64,000 nt of DNA from positions 6,820,001 to 6,884,000 of the forward strand of contig NZ_CP094527.1 of assembly GCF_022811725.1 (NCBI RefSeq). Direction: 5' to 3'. Below, in pieces: positions 46,963-55,124 of this stretch. The first letter of the stretch is position 1. The number at the start of each line of letters is the position of its first letter. The stretch is from Mucilaginibacter sp. SMC90 (lineage in GTDB: Bacteria; Bacteroidota; Bacteroidia; Sphingobacteriales; Sphingobacteriaceae). Both the position numbers and the translations under genes were made by a program. The notes below the pieces were generated by a model that was not told where the DNA came from, ran no database searches, and was given only the letters and a program-made list of their open reading frames with translations.

Positions 46963-47538
46963 TTAAAAATGATAAAACGGACGGATCATTAAATAAACAA
47001 CCACGCCGCTTGCTGTAACATACAACCAGATAGGGAATGCCCAGCGTACCAGTTTACGGTGCTTTTCAACCTGCATTTGCAACCCGCGGTGAAAACTCAA
47101 TAATATTAACGGTAAAACGGCCGCTGCAAGTATAATATGAGGCGTTAAAATGGATAAGTATATTGTCCGTAAAGATCCAGCCGAAGCCCGTTCTGCATCC
47201 GACAAATGTCCATCTCCATTAAGGTCTCCATAAACAATTTCGTTACGCATCAGGTAGTGAAACAGAACATACGAGGCCAGGAAAAGCGCCGAAAGGCAAA
47301 ACGTGATAATGTTAAGCCGTTTGTGCAAGCTTATGTTACCTTGTTTAATTTGGTATAGCGACAAAAGTAACAATACAGTACAGGTGCCGTTAAGCACCGC
47401 GTTAAGCATTGGCAAATACGGTGTAAAAGCAGGGGCAACTGCCGGCCCCGGGATAAGGTGCCTGTTTAAAAGAATAACAAGTGCAATTACAACTATGGTA
47501 ACAACCGCTACAAAGCGGATTATAAATTTATCGCTCAT
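46963..47538 (-). CDS. DUF420 protein of the oxidase cluster with an EF-hand-like loop
   Basis: A 191-residue membrane protein of the DUF420 (CtaM-like) family, which helps assemble heme-copper oxidases in other bacteria. Five hydrophobic segments are visible at about residues 8-24, 44-62, 76-96, 126-150 and 165-185. FHYLMRNE and ILTPHIILAAAVLPLIL hold the family's His residues. Between helices 3 and 4 is DLNGDGHLSDAE at residues 105-116, a canonical 12-residue EF-hand loop with acidic or polar residues at positions 1, 3, 5 and 12. It lies 6 nt downstream of sco. Confidence 0.82.
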   Translation of the reverse strand: MSDKFIIRFVAVVTIVVIALVILLNRHLIPGPAVAPAFTPYLPMLNAVLNGTCTVLLLLSLYQIKQGNISLHKRLNIITFCLSALFLASYVLFHYLMRNEIVYGDLNGDGHLSDAERASAGSLRTIYLSILTPHIILAAAVLPLILLSFHRGLQMQVEKHRKLVRWAFPIWLYVTASGVVVYLMIRPFYHF

Positions 47539-47544
47539 GGCTAA

Positions 47545-48243
47545 TTAATATAGGGCCTTATCAACTTTACGAAGCTCTTCGGCTATCAATACTTTTATCT
47601 CGTCGTTAAGGCGGTTCACCTCTGGCGTTACTGCAGCCTTGTAATATCCTCTGATGCGGTGTTCCTGATCAATAAGTACAAAGTTATCGCTGTAAACAAA
47701 ATCGCTGCCGGCTTGCGCTGCGTTAACATAAAGGCCATTGCGGGCAAAACTGTAAACGGATGAGGTATCGCCGCTGCACATCAGCCAGCGGTTTGATTCG
47801 GGCTTGAAGGTTTGCAGGTATTTATTAAGTACCTCCGGGGTATCATGTTCCGGATCAACCGTGATGGTTAAAAAGTAAACCATCTTATTTTTATAATAAG
47901 TGCCCACCAGCCAACTCATGTTTTTGTTGATGGTTTGACAAACGGTGGGGCAATTTTTATAAAAGAAGTTAATTACAAATATCTTTCCTTTCAGGGTAGC
48001 CAATGTAACCGCCTTGCCTTCCTGATCGGTTAGTTTAAAATCGGGAATGGTATGGTAAATGGTATCCGGAATGAACTTGCCATGAAACTTATGGCCTGTT
48101 TTGGCAACCACCTTTGGCCCAAAAACAGCAAGGGGTTTATACCTGTTTTTACCCTTAGCGGTAAGTAAATAATATAAAAATCCCGGTACTGCTAAGATGA
48201 GTACCAGGATCATGATCTTTTTTAAGATGGAAGCTTTGTTCAT
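47545..48243 (-). CDS. SCO1/SenC family copper chaperone
   Basis: A 232-residue membrane-anchored thioredoxin-fold protein. An N-terminal anchor (IMILVLILAVPGFLYYLL) is followed by the domain with CxxxC as Cys98-P-T-V-Cys102. TVDPEHDTPEVL and LMCSGD are as in the family. The third copper ligand, normally a His just before the strand FVLID, appears to be Tyr184 (FVYSDNFVLID, codon TAC). The protein would load CuA of subunit II. It overlaps the subunit IV gene by 1 nt. Confidence 0.88.
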   Translation of the reverse strand: MNKASILKKIMILVLILAVPGFLYYLLTAKGKNRYKPLAVFGPKVVAKTGHKFHGKFIPDTIYHTIPDFKLTDQEGKAVTLATLKGKIFVINFFYKNCPTVCQTINKNMSWLVGTYYKNKMVYFLTITVDPEHDTPEVLNKYLQTFKPESNRWLMCSGDTSSVYSFARNGLYVNAAQAGSDFVYSDNFVLIDQEHRIRGYYKAAVTPEVNRLNDEIKVLIAEELRKVDKALY

Positions 48244-48590
48244 TAGAACACCGGGCGCAGGTCAACCCAATGGTGGCTTTCGTTTGTTAGCACCAGGATT
48301 AAGCCAATTATAAATATTATTGGGATCACTAATGATAGGATCAAACCCATTTTTTCGAACTTCAAGTGCATAAAGTATGCAACTATATAAAATGCTTTAA
48401 ACAATGTTAAAACGATATATACAGGGTTAGCATATTTTAAAAGCTCCGGGTGACTTGGAACTATAGCAAGCGCGATGATGAACTCTATACAAGTAATGAA
48501 GGTTAATATCCCTGCTACTTGCCATATACGCTTTTTGCTCATTGATTCGTGCTCACCATCGTGGTGAACTTCGTGCGATTCTGCTGACAT
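48243..48590 (-). CDS. Cytochrome c oxidase subunit IV-type protein
   Basis: A 115-residue small subunit (COX4 prokaryotic type). A His-rich cytoplasmic N-terminus (SHEVHHDGEHE, four His) is followed by three helices, at about residues 24-46, 56-74 and 82-102. The segment FKAFYIVAYFMHLKFEKMGL is typical of the bacterial subunit IV family (CaaD/CyoD). It follows subunit III in the act-cox operon and overlaps sco by 1 nt. Confidence 0.85.
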   Translation of the reverse strand: MSAESHEVHHDGEHESMSKKRIWQVAGILTFITCIEFIIALAIVPSHPELLKYANPVYIVLTLFKAFYIVAYFMHLKFEKMGLILSLVIPIIFIIGLILVLTNESHHWVDLRPVF

Positions 48591-48603
48591 ATGATAAATG
48601 TTT

Positions 48604-49323
48604 TTAAACTAAGTAAAAGAATGTAAATACGAATACCCAAACAAGGTCTACAAAGTGCCAGTACAGACCAACTTTTTCAACCATTAAATAACTACCGCGT
48701 TTTTCGTATGTGCCCATTAACACGTTAACAGTGATAATGATATTAATAATGACACCCGTAAATACGTGGAAACCGTGGAAGCCGGTAATGGTAAAGAAAA
48801 GGTTAGCAAATTCCTGAGAGGTCATATGCTGTACAGCTTCCGTGCCACCGGTAAACAATTTTTTCAATTCTTCTGCCGGAGGAACGCTTCCCCACCAAAA
48901 ACCTTCGTGGTGTAAATGTCCCCATTCCAGAGCCTGGCAACCGAGGAACATGAAACCACCTATAACGGTAGCTATCATCCAACCAACTACCTCTTTTTTT
49001 GCATTACGGTGACCAGCCTCAACAGCTAATACCATGGTAACAGAACTTGCAATGAGGATGAAGGTCATTAAACCCACAAACACCAATGGTGCGCCATGAT
49101 CAACTAATCCGGGTACTGATTGAAAAACTTTATCTGCACCTGGCCATACGCTTGCGCTGAAACGCAATGAACCGTAAGCTATCAATAATGATGAAAAGGT
49201 GAACGCATCCGAAAGGAGGAAAAACCACATCATTATTTTTCCGTACTCCACGTTGAACGGGGATCTTCCTCCCGACCAGGGCGAAGTTTTTACTTCGTCA
49301 ATTTGTGAAACTGTTGTACTCAT
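48604..49323 (-). CDS. ctaE: Cytochrome c oxidase subunit III
   Basis: A 239-residue subunit with about six or seven helices. The family motifs are WPGADKVF, EWGHLHHEGFWWG, GFHGFHVFTGVIINI with the conserved His pair, and YWHFVDLVWVFVFTFFYLV at the C-terminus. The N-terminal EVKTSPWSGGRSPFNVEYGKIMMWFFLLSDAF is typical. It is separated from a shorter subunit III-type protein by 21 nt. Confidence 0.92.
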   Translation of the reverse strand: MSTTVSQIDEVKTSPWSGGRSPFNVEYGKIMMWFFLLSDAFTFSSLLIAYGSLRFSASVWPGADKVFQSVPGLVDHGAPLVFVGLMTFILIASSVTMVLAVEAGHRNAKKEVVGWMIATVIGGFMFLGCQALEWGHLHHEGFWWGSVPPAEELKKLFTGGTEAVQHMTSQEFANLFFTITGFHGFHVFTGVIINIIITVNVLMGTYEKRGSYLMVEKVGLYWHFVDLVWVFVFTFFYLV

Positions 49324-49344
49324 CTGTACTAATCTATGGGTGTA

Positions 49345-49929
49345 TTAATTATGATTCAAAAGTAAAAAAACATACAGATAAATCCATATAATATCGAGAA
49401 AATGCCAGAAAATGGAGGTTAATTCCATCTTAAACATGTTCCTTACCTGGGGGATATTACGGTATGTACCTATAAGTGTATTTATTAGCAATAACAAGGC
49501 GGCTAAAATGTGTACCAAATGCGCGCCGACAAAAACGTAAACAAACGAGCGCGAAGCATTAGGATCAACAAAATAGATCTGCATTTTGTAGGTTAACACA
49601 TAGCAGGCATAAATTTGCAGGGCAAAAAACGCCAAACCCAGGCCCAATGTGATCCACAAATACAGCTTCTGTTTATCAAATTGCAAGGCTTTTGCAGCCT
49701 TTGAAGCCAAAAACAACGTGCCGCTGCTCAATACTATAACAATAGTGCTATACAAAAAAGATTGCGGCATAATCACGTTTAAACCGTGACCACTACCTCC
49801 CGAATAAACGATAAAGCCACTGGTAAAAGCCGCGAAAAGCATAAACGATGTGAATATAAAGATCCACATGTTAAACTTTTTGGCACCCAGGTTAAGCCTG
49901 TCGTTATCTTGTTCCATCCTTGCCATCAT
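49345..49929 (-). CDS. Second, shorter cytochrome c oxidase subunit III-type protein
   Basis: A 194-residue membrane protein with about five helices. VGAHLVHILAALLLL and FWHFLDIIWIYLYVFLLL match the C-terminal signature of subunit III, but the protein is shorter than the 239-residue neighbour. Two adjacent subunit III-type genes are common in Bacteroidota oxidase operons. One probably forms part of the oxidase and the other may be an accessory. The start MMARM gives three nearby ATG choices, and the first is kept. Confidence 0.85.
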   Translation of the reverse strand: MMARMEQDNDRLNLGAKKFNMWIFIFTSFMLFAAFTSGFIVYSGGSGHGLNVIMPQSFLYSTIVIVLSSGTLFLASKAAKALQFDKQKLYLWITLGLGLAFFALQIYACYVLTYKMQIYFVDPNASRSFVYVFVGAHLVHILAALLLLINTLIGTYRNIPQVRNMFKMELTSIFWHFLDIIWIYLYVFLLLNHN

Positions 49930-49930
49930 C

Positions 49931-50788
49931 TCACTTAACTATAAAATCTACTAAAAACATTATCTGAACTAACGGCAGGTAAAAAAACGAGCCGAACATT
50001 AATTTACGCGCCTCAGGTATTTGACGGGTACGCAGCAGCATAAATGACTGGTATAAAAATATCAGGCTGCATATCAATGATACACCACCTACCCAGTAAC
50101 CACCGTAACCGTAAATAGTTGGTAACAAACTCACAGGTACTAATACGATGGCAAATATAAAGGTAATTACTGCACTTGTTAAATCTCTTTTACCCGACGG
50201 CAGTAACCTGAAACCCGCCAGTTTATAATCGTCATCCAACACCCAGGCAATAGCCCAGAAATGAACAAACTGCCAGATAAACTGAATGGAAAACAGGATC
50301 ACAGCAATTGTATCTATTTTTCCGTGTGCAGCTACGTAACCTATAAGCGGAGGTAATGCCCCCGGAAAAGCTCCCACAAAAACAGCAATTGGCGATTTCT
50401 GCTTTAGTGGGGTGTAAGCAAACGCATATAACAAGATAGAAAATACAGATAACAAACCGGTTAATAGGTTCAAACTGCCTAACAGATAAGTACCTGCAAT
50501 ACCCATACCCAAGCCCAATACTAGCGCTTGTCCAGTAGTCATTGTTCCCGACGGGATTGGGCGATCCATGGTACGTTTCATGAGTTTATCCAAATCCTTT
50601 TCAATGATTTCATTGAATGAATTAGCTGCTGATGTAACCAGGAAACCTCCGATAATCAATTTAATCCAATCAATCCAAACGATATGTCCGTTAGCGCGGC
50701 TACCTATTAAAAATGAAATTGATGCTGAAAACACTACCAAAGAGGTAAGTCTCGTTTTGATCAATTTTGAAAAATCAGCCCATTTCAT
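49931..50788 (-). CDS. ctaB: Heme o synthase (protoheme IX farnesyltransferase)
   Basis: A 285-residue prenyltransferase with eight or nine helices that adds farnesyl to heme b. The first Asp-rich motif is NSFNEIIEKDLDKLMKRTMDRPIP at about 60-83, and the second region is YTPLKQKSPIAVFVGAFPGALPPLIGY near residue 125. VHFWAIAWVLDDDYKLAGFRLLP follows. Together with CtaA it makes heme A for the oxidase. Its start overlaps the end of ctaA by 4 nt. Confidence 0.95.
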   Translation of the reverse strand: MKWADFSKLIKTRLTSLVVFSASISFLIGSRANGHIVWIDWIKLIIGGFLVTSAANSFNEIIEKDLDKLMKRTMDRPIPSGTMTTGQALVLGLGMGIAGTYLLGSLNLLTGLLSVFSILLYAFAYTPLKQKSPIAVFVGAFPGALPPLIGYVAAHGKIDTIAVILFSIQFIWQFVHFWAIAWVLDDDYKLAGFRLLPSGKRDLTSAVITFIFAIVLVPVSLLPTIYGYGGYWVGGVSLICSLIFLYQSFMLLRTRQIPEARKLMFGSFFYLPLVQIMFLVDFIVK

Positions 50789-51843
50789 CTGCTTGCCTCC
50801 CTACCCTTAACACCCTGAAATAAATTCAAAAGCAAATAAAATTGCGCTCCAAATATTAAACTCGCCAATACGATATGCGCTGCTTGCGCTACCGGTGGTA
50901 AAGCGAGGTATGATAATAAGATCCCTGTAACTATCTGCAGCGTGATCATTAAAAATGTAAAACTCATTAACTGCTGCTGAATAGAATGCCTGTTAAAACC
51001 TCTGCGCACCAAAACAAACAAAGCAACATTCAATACCAATACCAAAACGGCTATATCCCTGTGGTGCTGAAATATTTCACCTGCATTGGTAATCCAATCT
51101 TTACGGTACCCACCTTGAAAATGATTGGCAACAGCATCTATCTTTTCTCTAACTTCGGTACCAAAAGCAATCTGCAGAATACTTACAAACAGTGAAGCCA
51201 GCGTTACGATGTAAACCAACGGCGAAGTTCCTGCAGTACTTTTTCCAGAGATCCTTGCTACGTGGTAGGTATAAATACAGATTGCTAAAATAGCCAGTGC
51301 CAAAAGCATGTGTACCGTAACTATCCAGGCTACCAAATTGGTTGAAACCACAATTGAACCCAACCAGGCCTGAAAACCCACGAGCACCAGGTTGAAAATA
51401 CTCAGGATAGCTATACGCTTATCTGCTTTCCAATAACTGAATGAAAAAACAACAGAAAGCAAAAGAAAAAAACCTGATAAAGCACCAATGAGGCGGTTCA
51501 CATATTCAGTCCATGTTTTGCCGGCGTTAAACTCTTCAGGTACCAGAATGGAGCGATCTTCGCGTATGCGTTTTGCCATATCGCTATAGCCAAATACATC
51601 AAGTGTTTTTGCAAAACGCTGGTTCTTTTCAATGCGCTTAGCTACGTACTTCTGTTTGTAATCTTTAGGAAGGTCGTTTATGTCGGTAGGCGGAATATAT
51701 CTTCCGAAACATTTTGGCCAGTCGGGGCATCCCATGCCTGAACCTGAGCTACGTACAACACCACCGGCAAGAATCAAAACAAAGAGCAGAACAATGGTTG
51801 TAATATTGATCTTTTGAAACCTATTTTTTGCGGCTGTGCTCAT
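50785..51843 (-). CDS. ctaA: Heme A synthase (COX15/CtaA)
   Basis: A 352-residue integral membrane monooxygenase that converts heme o to heme a. Family motifs are GGVVRSSGSGMGCPDWPKC near residue 26, EFNAGKTWTEYVNRLIGAL around residue 121, HHRDIAVLVLVLN and AQAAHIVLAS, with His residues expected as heme ligands. About eight helices are predicted. Upstream, the 137-nt gap to coxA contains a long palindrome (51861-51960). The next gene, ctaB, overlaps by 4 nt. Confidence 0.94.
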   Translation of the reverse strand: MSTAAKNRFQKINITTIVLLFVLILAGGVVRSSGSGMGCPDWPKCFGRYIPPTDINDLPKDYKQKYVAKRIEKNQRFAKTLDVFGYSDMAKRIREDRSILVPEEFNAGKTWTEYVNRLIGALSGFFLLLSVVFSFSYWKADKRIAILSIFNLVLVGFQAWLGSIVVSTNLVAWIVTVHMLLALAILAICIYTYHVARISGKSTAGTSPLVYIVTLASLFVSILQIAFGTEVREKIDAVANHFQGGYRKDWITNAGEIFQHHRDIAVLVLVLNVALFVLVRRGFNRHSIQQQLMSFTFLMITLQIVTGILLSYLALPPVAQAAHIVLASLIFGAQFYLLLNLFQGVKGREASR

Positions 51844-51860
51844 CTAAATGTTTCTAAAAA

Positions 51861-51960
51861 TTTAGGGTACCTTGTTAAGTCGGAAGTTCTAAGTTTTAAG
51901 TTCAAAGCTGCTTAACTTAGGACTCAAAACTTCCGACTTAAGACTTAACCGGTACCCTAA
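51861..51960. repeat. Long palindrome (family E) between coxA and ctaA
   Basis: Outer arms TTAGGGTACC (51861-51870) and GGTACCCTAA (51951-51960) are perfect. The inner parts are repeats of GTCGGAAGT and TTAAGT words in opposite orientation. This is the same word family as at 28576-28658. It is inside the oxidase operon. Confidence 0.78.
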
Positions 51961-51980
51961 AAGATCAGATAAGTATTAAT

Positions 51981-53870
51981 TTATTTTACTTGTTCGTTTG
52001 CTTTCAGCGTACTTGTAAACTTATTTAGTTCTTCCAAACCTGCAGGATTATCTTCAAAATCATGCGGCTGGTTTGAGCTCATAGTTTGCGAGTAAGGAAC
52101 AGTTTGCGGGATGTAATCCTCTTCTGCACCAGGTTTGCTGTAATCATATGGCCAACGGTAAACTGTTGGGATCTCACCTGGCCAGTTGCCATGCAGGTGC
52201 TCAACAGGGGTAGTCCACTCTAATGTATTTGACTCCCATGGATTTTGAGTTGCTTTTTGTCCTTTGAATATCGATACAAAGAAGTTATAAAGGAAACCAA
52301 ACTGTGTAAGCGCAGCGATAATAGCGGCCCAGGTAACAAATGTATTTATGGTTAACCATTTCTGCATTGAAGCAAATTCGGTGAAAGCATAATACCTACG
52401 CGGTACGCCGTCAAGACCCATAAAGTGCATTGGGAAGAATACCAGGTAAGCACAGATAAATGTTAACCAGAAGTGCAGGTAACCTAATTTCTCATCCATC
52501 ATGCGGCCGAACATTTTAGGGAACCAGTGGTAAACACCAGCAAGCATACCAAATATTGCAGCCGAACCCATTACCAGGTGGAAGTGGGCAACTACGAAAT
52601 AAGTATCGTGTAAGTTGATATCCAAAGCAGCGTTACCCAGGAAAATGCCTGTTAAACCACCAGAGATAAAGAACGACACCATACCGATAGCGAACAGCAT
52701 AGCAGGCGTAAACCTGATATTACCGCGCCAAAGTGTAGCAAGCCAGTTAAATGTTTTTACCGCCGATGGTACCGCAATGATCAGCGTAGTGATCATGAAC
52801 ACACCGCCCAGAAACGGGTTCATCCCCGTAACAAACATGTGGTGGCCCCATACAATGAACGATAATACTGTGATACCGATCAGGGAGTAAACCATCGCAT
52901 GGTAACCGAAGATCGGTTTACGTGAATTTACCGACATTATCTCAGATGAGATACCCATCGCTGGCATAATTACAATGTATACTTCCGGGTGACCCAGGAA
53001 CCAGAATAAGTGCTGGAACAGGATCGGGCTACCACCTTCAAATGGTTGCTGTACGCCGTTTAATACGATATCAGATAAATAGAAGCTTGTACCAACACTG
53101 CGGTCAAATATCAACAATACAACACCGGCAACTAAAACCGGGAATGCAAGGATACCTAATATAGCAGTAAGGAATAAAGCCCAGATAGTTAAAGGCATTT
53201 TCCAAAGGTCCATACCTTTTGTACGCATGTTTAATACAGTACTCACGTAGTTGATACCACCCATTAATGATGATGCTACGAACAATACCATACTGATAAG
53301 CCACAAGGTCATACCTTCACCAGAACCTGGCATAGCTTTAGGCAATGCAGATAAGGGAGGATAGATTGTCCAGCCACCGCTGGCAGGCCCTTTTTGAACA
53401 AAGAACGATGACAACATGATAACACTGGCTAAAAAGAAGAACCAGTATGAAAGCATGTTCATGAATGGCGAAGCCATATCACGCGCACCTACCTGCAATG
53501 GAATCAATAAGTTGGCAAAAGTACCGCTCAAGCCGGCAGTTAGTACGAAGAACACCATGATGGTACCGTGTATGGTAACCAAAGCAAGGTAAAAATCGGG
53601 GCTGATACGTCCGTTAGGGGCAAAACGACCTAACAAAGTGGTTAACAGCGGGAATGTTTTATCAGGGTAAGCAAGTTGGATCCTAAACAGGATTGACAAA
53701 ATCATTGCGATAACCGCCATAGTAATACCTGTGATCAGGAATTGCTTGGCAATCATCTTGTGGTCCATGCTAAATACATATTTAGACAGGAATGATTGGT
53801 CATGGTGGTGTTCGTGACCGTGTTCGTCGTGGTGTGTGCCTGCGTGGTCGTGAACTGCTAATGTTGACAT
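51981..53870 (-). CDS. ctaD: Cytochrome c oxidase subunit I
   Basis: A 629-residue heme-copper oxidase core with about twelve helices. WFLGHPEVYIVIMPAMG carries the CuB/Tyr-His motif, HDTYFVVAHFHLVMGSA the heme a and CuB histidines, and SMDHKMIAKQFLITG opens the core. The N-terminus is His-rich: nine His between residues 7 and 23 (VHDHAGTHHDEHGHEHHHD). It reduces oxygen to water and pumps protons. It follows the subunit II gene after 20 nt. Confidence 0.97.
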   Translation of the reverse strand: MSTLAVHDHAGTHHDEHGHEHHHDQSFLSKYVFSMDHKMIAKQFLITGITMAVIAMILSILFRIQLAYPDKTFPLLTTLLGRFAPNGRISPDFYLALVTIHGTIMVFFVLTAGLSGTFANLLIPLQVGARDMASPFMNMLSYWFFFLASVIMLSSFFVQKGPASGGWTIYPPLSALPKAMPGSGEGMTLWLISMVLFVASSLMGGINYVSTVLNMRTKGMDLWKMPLTIWALFLTAILGILAFPVLVAGVVLLIFDRSVGTSFYLSDIVLNGVQQPFEGGSPILFQHLFWFLGHPEVYIVIMPAMGISSEIMSVNSRKPIFGYHAMVYSLIGITVLSFIVWGHHMFVTGMNPFLGGVFMITTLIIAVPSAVKTFNWLATLWRGNIRFTPAMLFAIGMVSFFISGGLTGIFLGNAALDINLHDTYFVVAHFHLVMGSAAIFGMLAGVYHWFPKMFGRMMDEKLGYLHFWLTFICAYLVFFPMHFMGLDGVPRRYYAFTEFASMQKWLTINTFVTWAAIIAALTQFGFLYNFFVSIFKGQKATQNPWESNTLEWTTPVEHLHGNWPGEIPTVYRWPYDYSKPGAEEDYIPQTVPYSQTMSSNQPHDFEDNPAGLEELNKFTSTLKANEQVK

Positions 53871-53890
53871 ATCTCTATTTCTTATCTTTA

Positions 53891-55075
53891 TTAATTATTT
53901 AACGCTAACCTATTTGTTGAAGCACCGCTTTGTGCATTGTCTGCTGAAGCAAAATGAAGCTCTTTCCTTAAAGCATCATTTAGGTAAGGCTTTTGCCTTG
54001 ACAGCCATGACTGATATTCGGCTTCGGTAACAACACGTACAACTTTTTGCATGTTGTAGTGGCTTCCACCGCATATTTTGTTGCAGTAAAGGGTATATTC
54101 AAATTTAGGGTCGTCTAATTTGGTACGCATCTCTGCGGTAGTAATAGTCGGGGTAAACTTAAAGAAGGTTGGTAAACCCGGTACAGCGTTCAATTGAACC
54201 CTGAAGTGAGGCATGTAAACGCTATGGATCACATCCTGTGCAAGGATATTTAACCTGATTGATTTATTTACAGGCAAATACATGGTATCAACCCTTAAAT
54301 CATCAAAGCTGCTTTTCTTTTTAAAGTTAACACCTAAAAGGTTAGCACCGGTTACCAAACGGAAATCCTTAGGGCCTAATACGCCATCTTTACCAGGGTA
54401 ACGCAACTCCCACGCAAACTGGTGACCAGTTACGTCGATGTTGATATCGTCTTTCAGATTTTCGCTGTTCATGATCTTCTGCCAGGTAAAGAAACCGAAT
54501 ACCACCAGGATGGTTAAAACTATAGCCGGAGCAATGGTCCAAACTTTTTCAATGGTATTGTTGTGCGGCAGGAAGTGTGCACGGCGTTTATCAGAATGAC
54601 GGTATTGGAACAGGAATCCAAAAAGCAATATCTGGGTAACAAAAAATACTATCATAGTTAAAACAGTAGTGACGGTAAACATCTCATCTATTTTAACCCC
54701 GTGTGCTGAAGCCGCTTCAGGTAAGGTCATACTGCCTTGTTCGGTAAATGACCAGTAAGCGCCATAAAGACCAACAACAAGGAAAATGATGCAAATTACA
54801 GCCATCACGGTATTCCACTTGATGCCTTTTTTGCCCTGCATTTTCAGGGTAAGATCATATACTTTAAGGATCTTGCCAACAATAGCAATACCTAAGCAGA
54901 TCAGGAAAAATATCAGCACATAATATGCCACCCCGGTCCAGTCAACCTTGGGGGCTTCTTCCTGGGCCGCACCGGCAGCCGCAGTTTGCGCCATCAGCAG
55001 GTTTGTGCCCAGAAGCATAAACGCAGCGAAGAACGATAGTAGTTTTTTAGAATTTATTAGTTTTCTGAATCCCAT
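53891..55075 (-). CDS. ctaC: Cytochrome c oxidase subunit II
   Basis: A 394-residue protein with a signal or anchor, three hydrophobic segments (residues ~12-30, 48-68, 87-107) and two further helices at about 133-152 and 180-200. The periplasmic CuA cupredoxin domain has the motif CNKICGGSHYNM near residue 352 with the Cys-x3-Cys-x3-His-x2-Met pattern. It accepts electrons from cytochrome c. The length exceeds the usual ~300, mainly from N-terminal membrane segments. It follows actF by 49 nt. Confidence 0.95.
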   Translation of the reverse strand: MGFRKLINSKKLLSFFAAFMLLGTNLLMAQTAAAGAAQEEAPKVDWTGVAYYVLIFFLICLGIAIVGKILKVYDLTLKMQGKKGIKWNTVMAVICIIFLVVGLYGAYWSFTEQGSMTLPEAASAHGVKIDEMFTVTTVLTMIVFFVTQILLFGFLFQYRHSDKRRAHFLPHNNTIEKVWTIAPAIVLTILVVFGFFTWQKIMNSENLKDDINIDVTGHQFAWELRYPGKDGVLGPKDFRLVTGANLLGVNFKKKSSFDDLRVDTMYLPVNKSIRLNILAQDVIHSVYMPHFRVQLNAVPGLPTFFKFTPTITTAEMRTKLDDPKFEYTLYCNKICGGSHYNMQKVVRVVTEAEYQSWLSRQKPYLNDALRKELHFASADNAQSGASTNRLALNN

Positions 55076-55124
55076 TTTAGTAAGCTGTTTGGTATTCTGT
55101 ATTTTGGTGCAAATGTAATAATTA

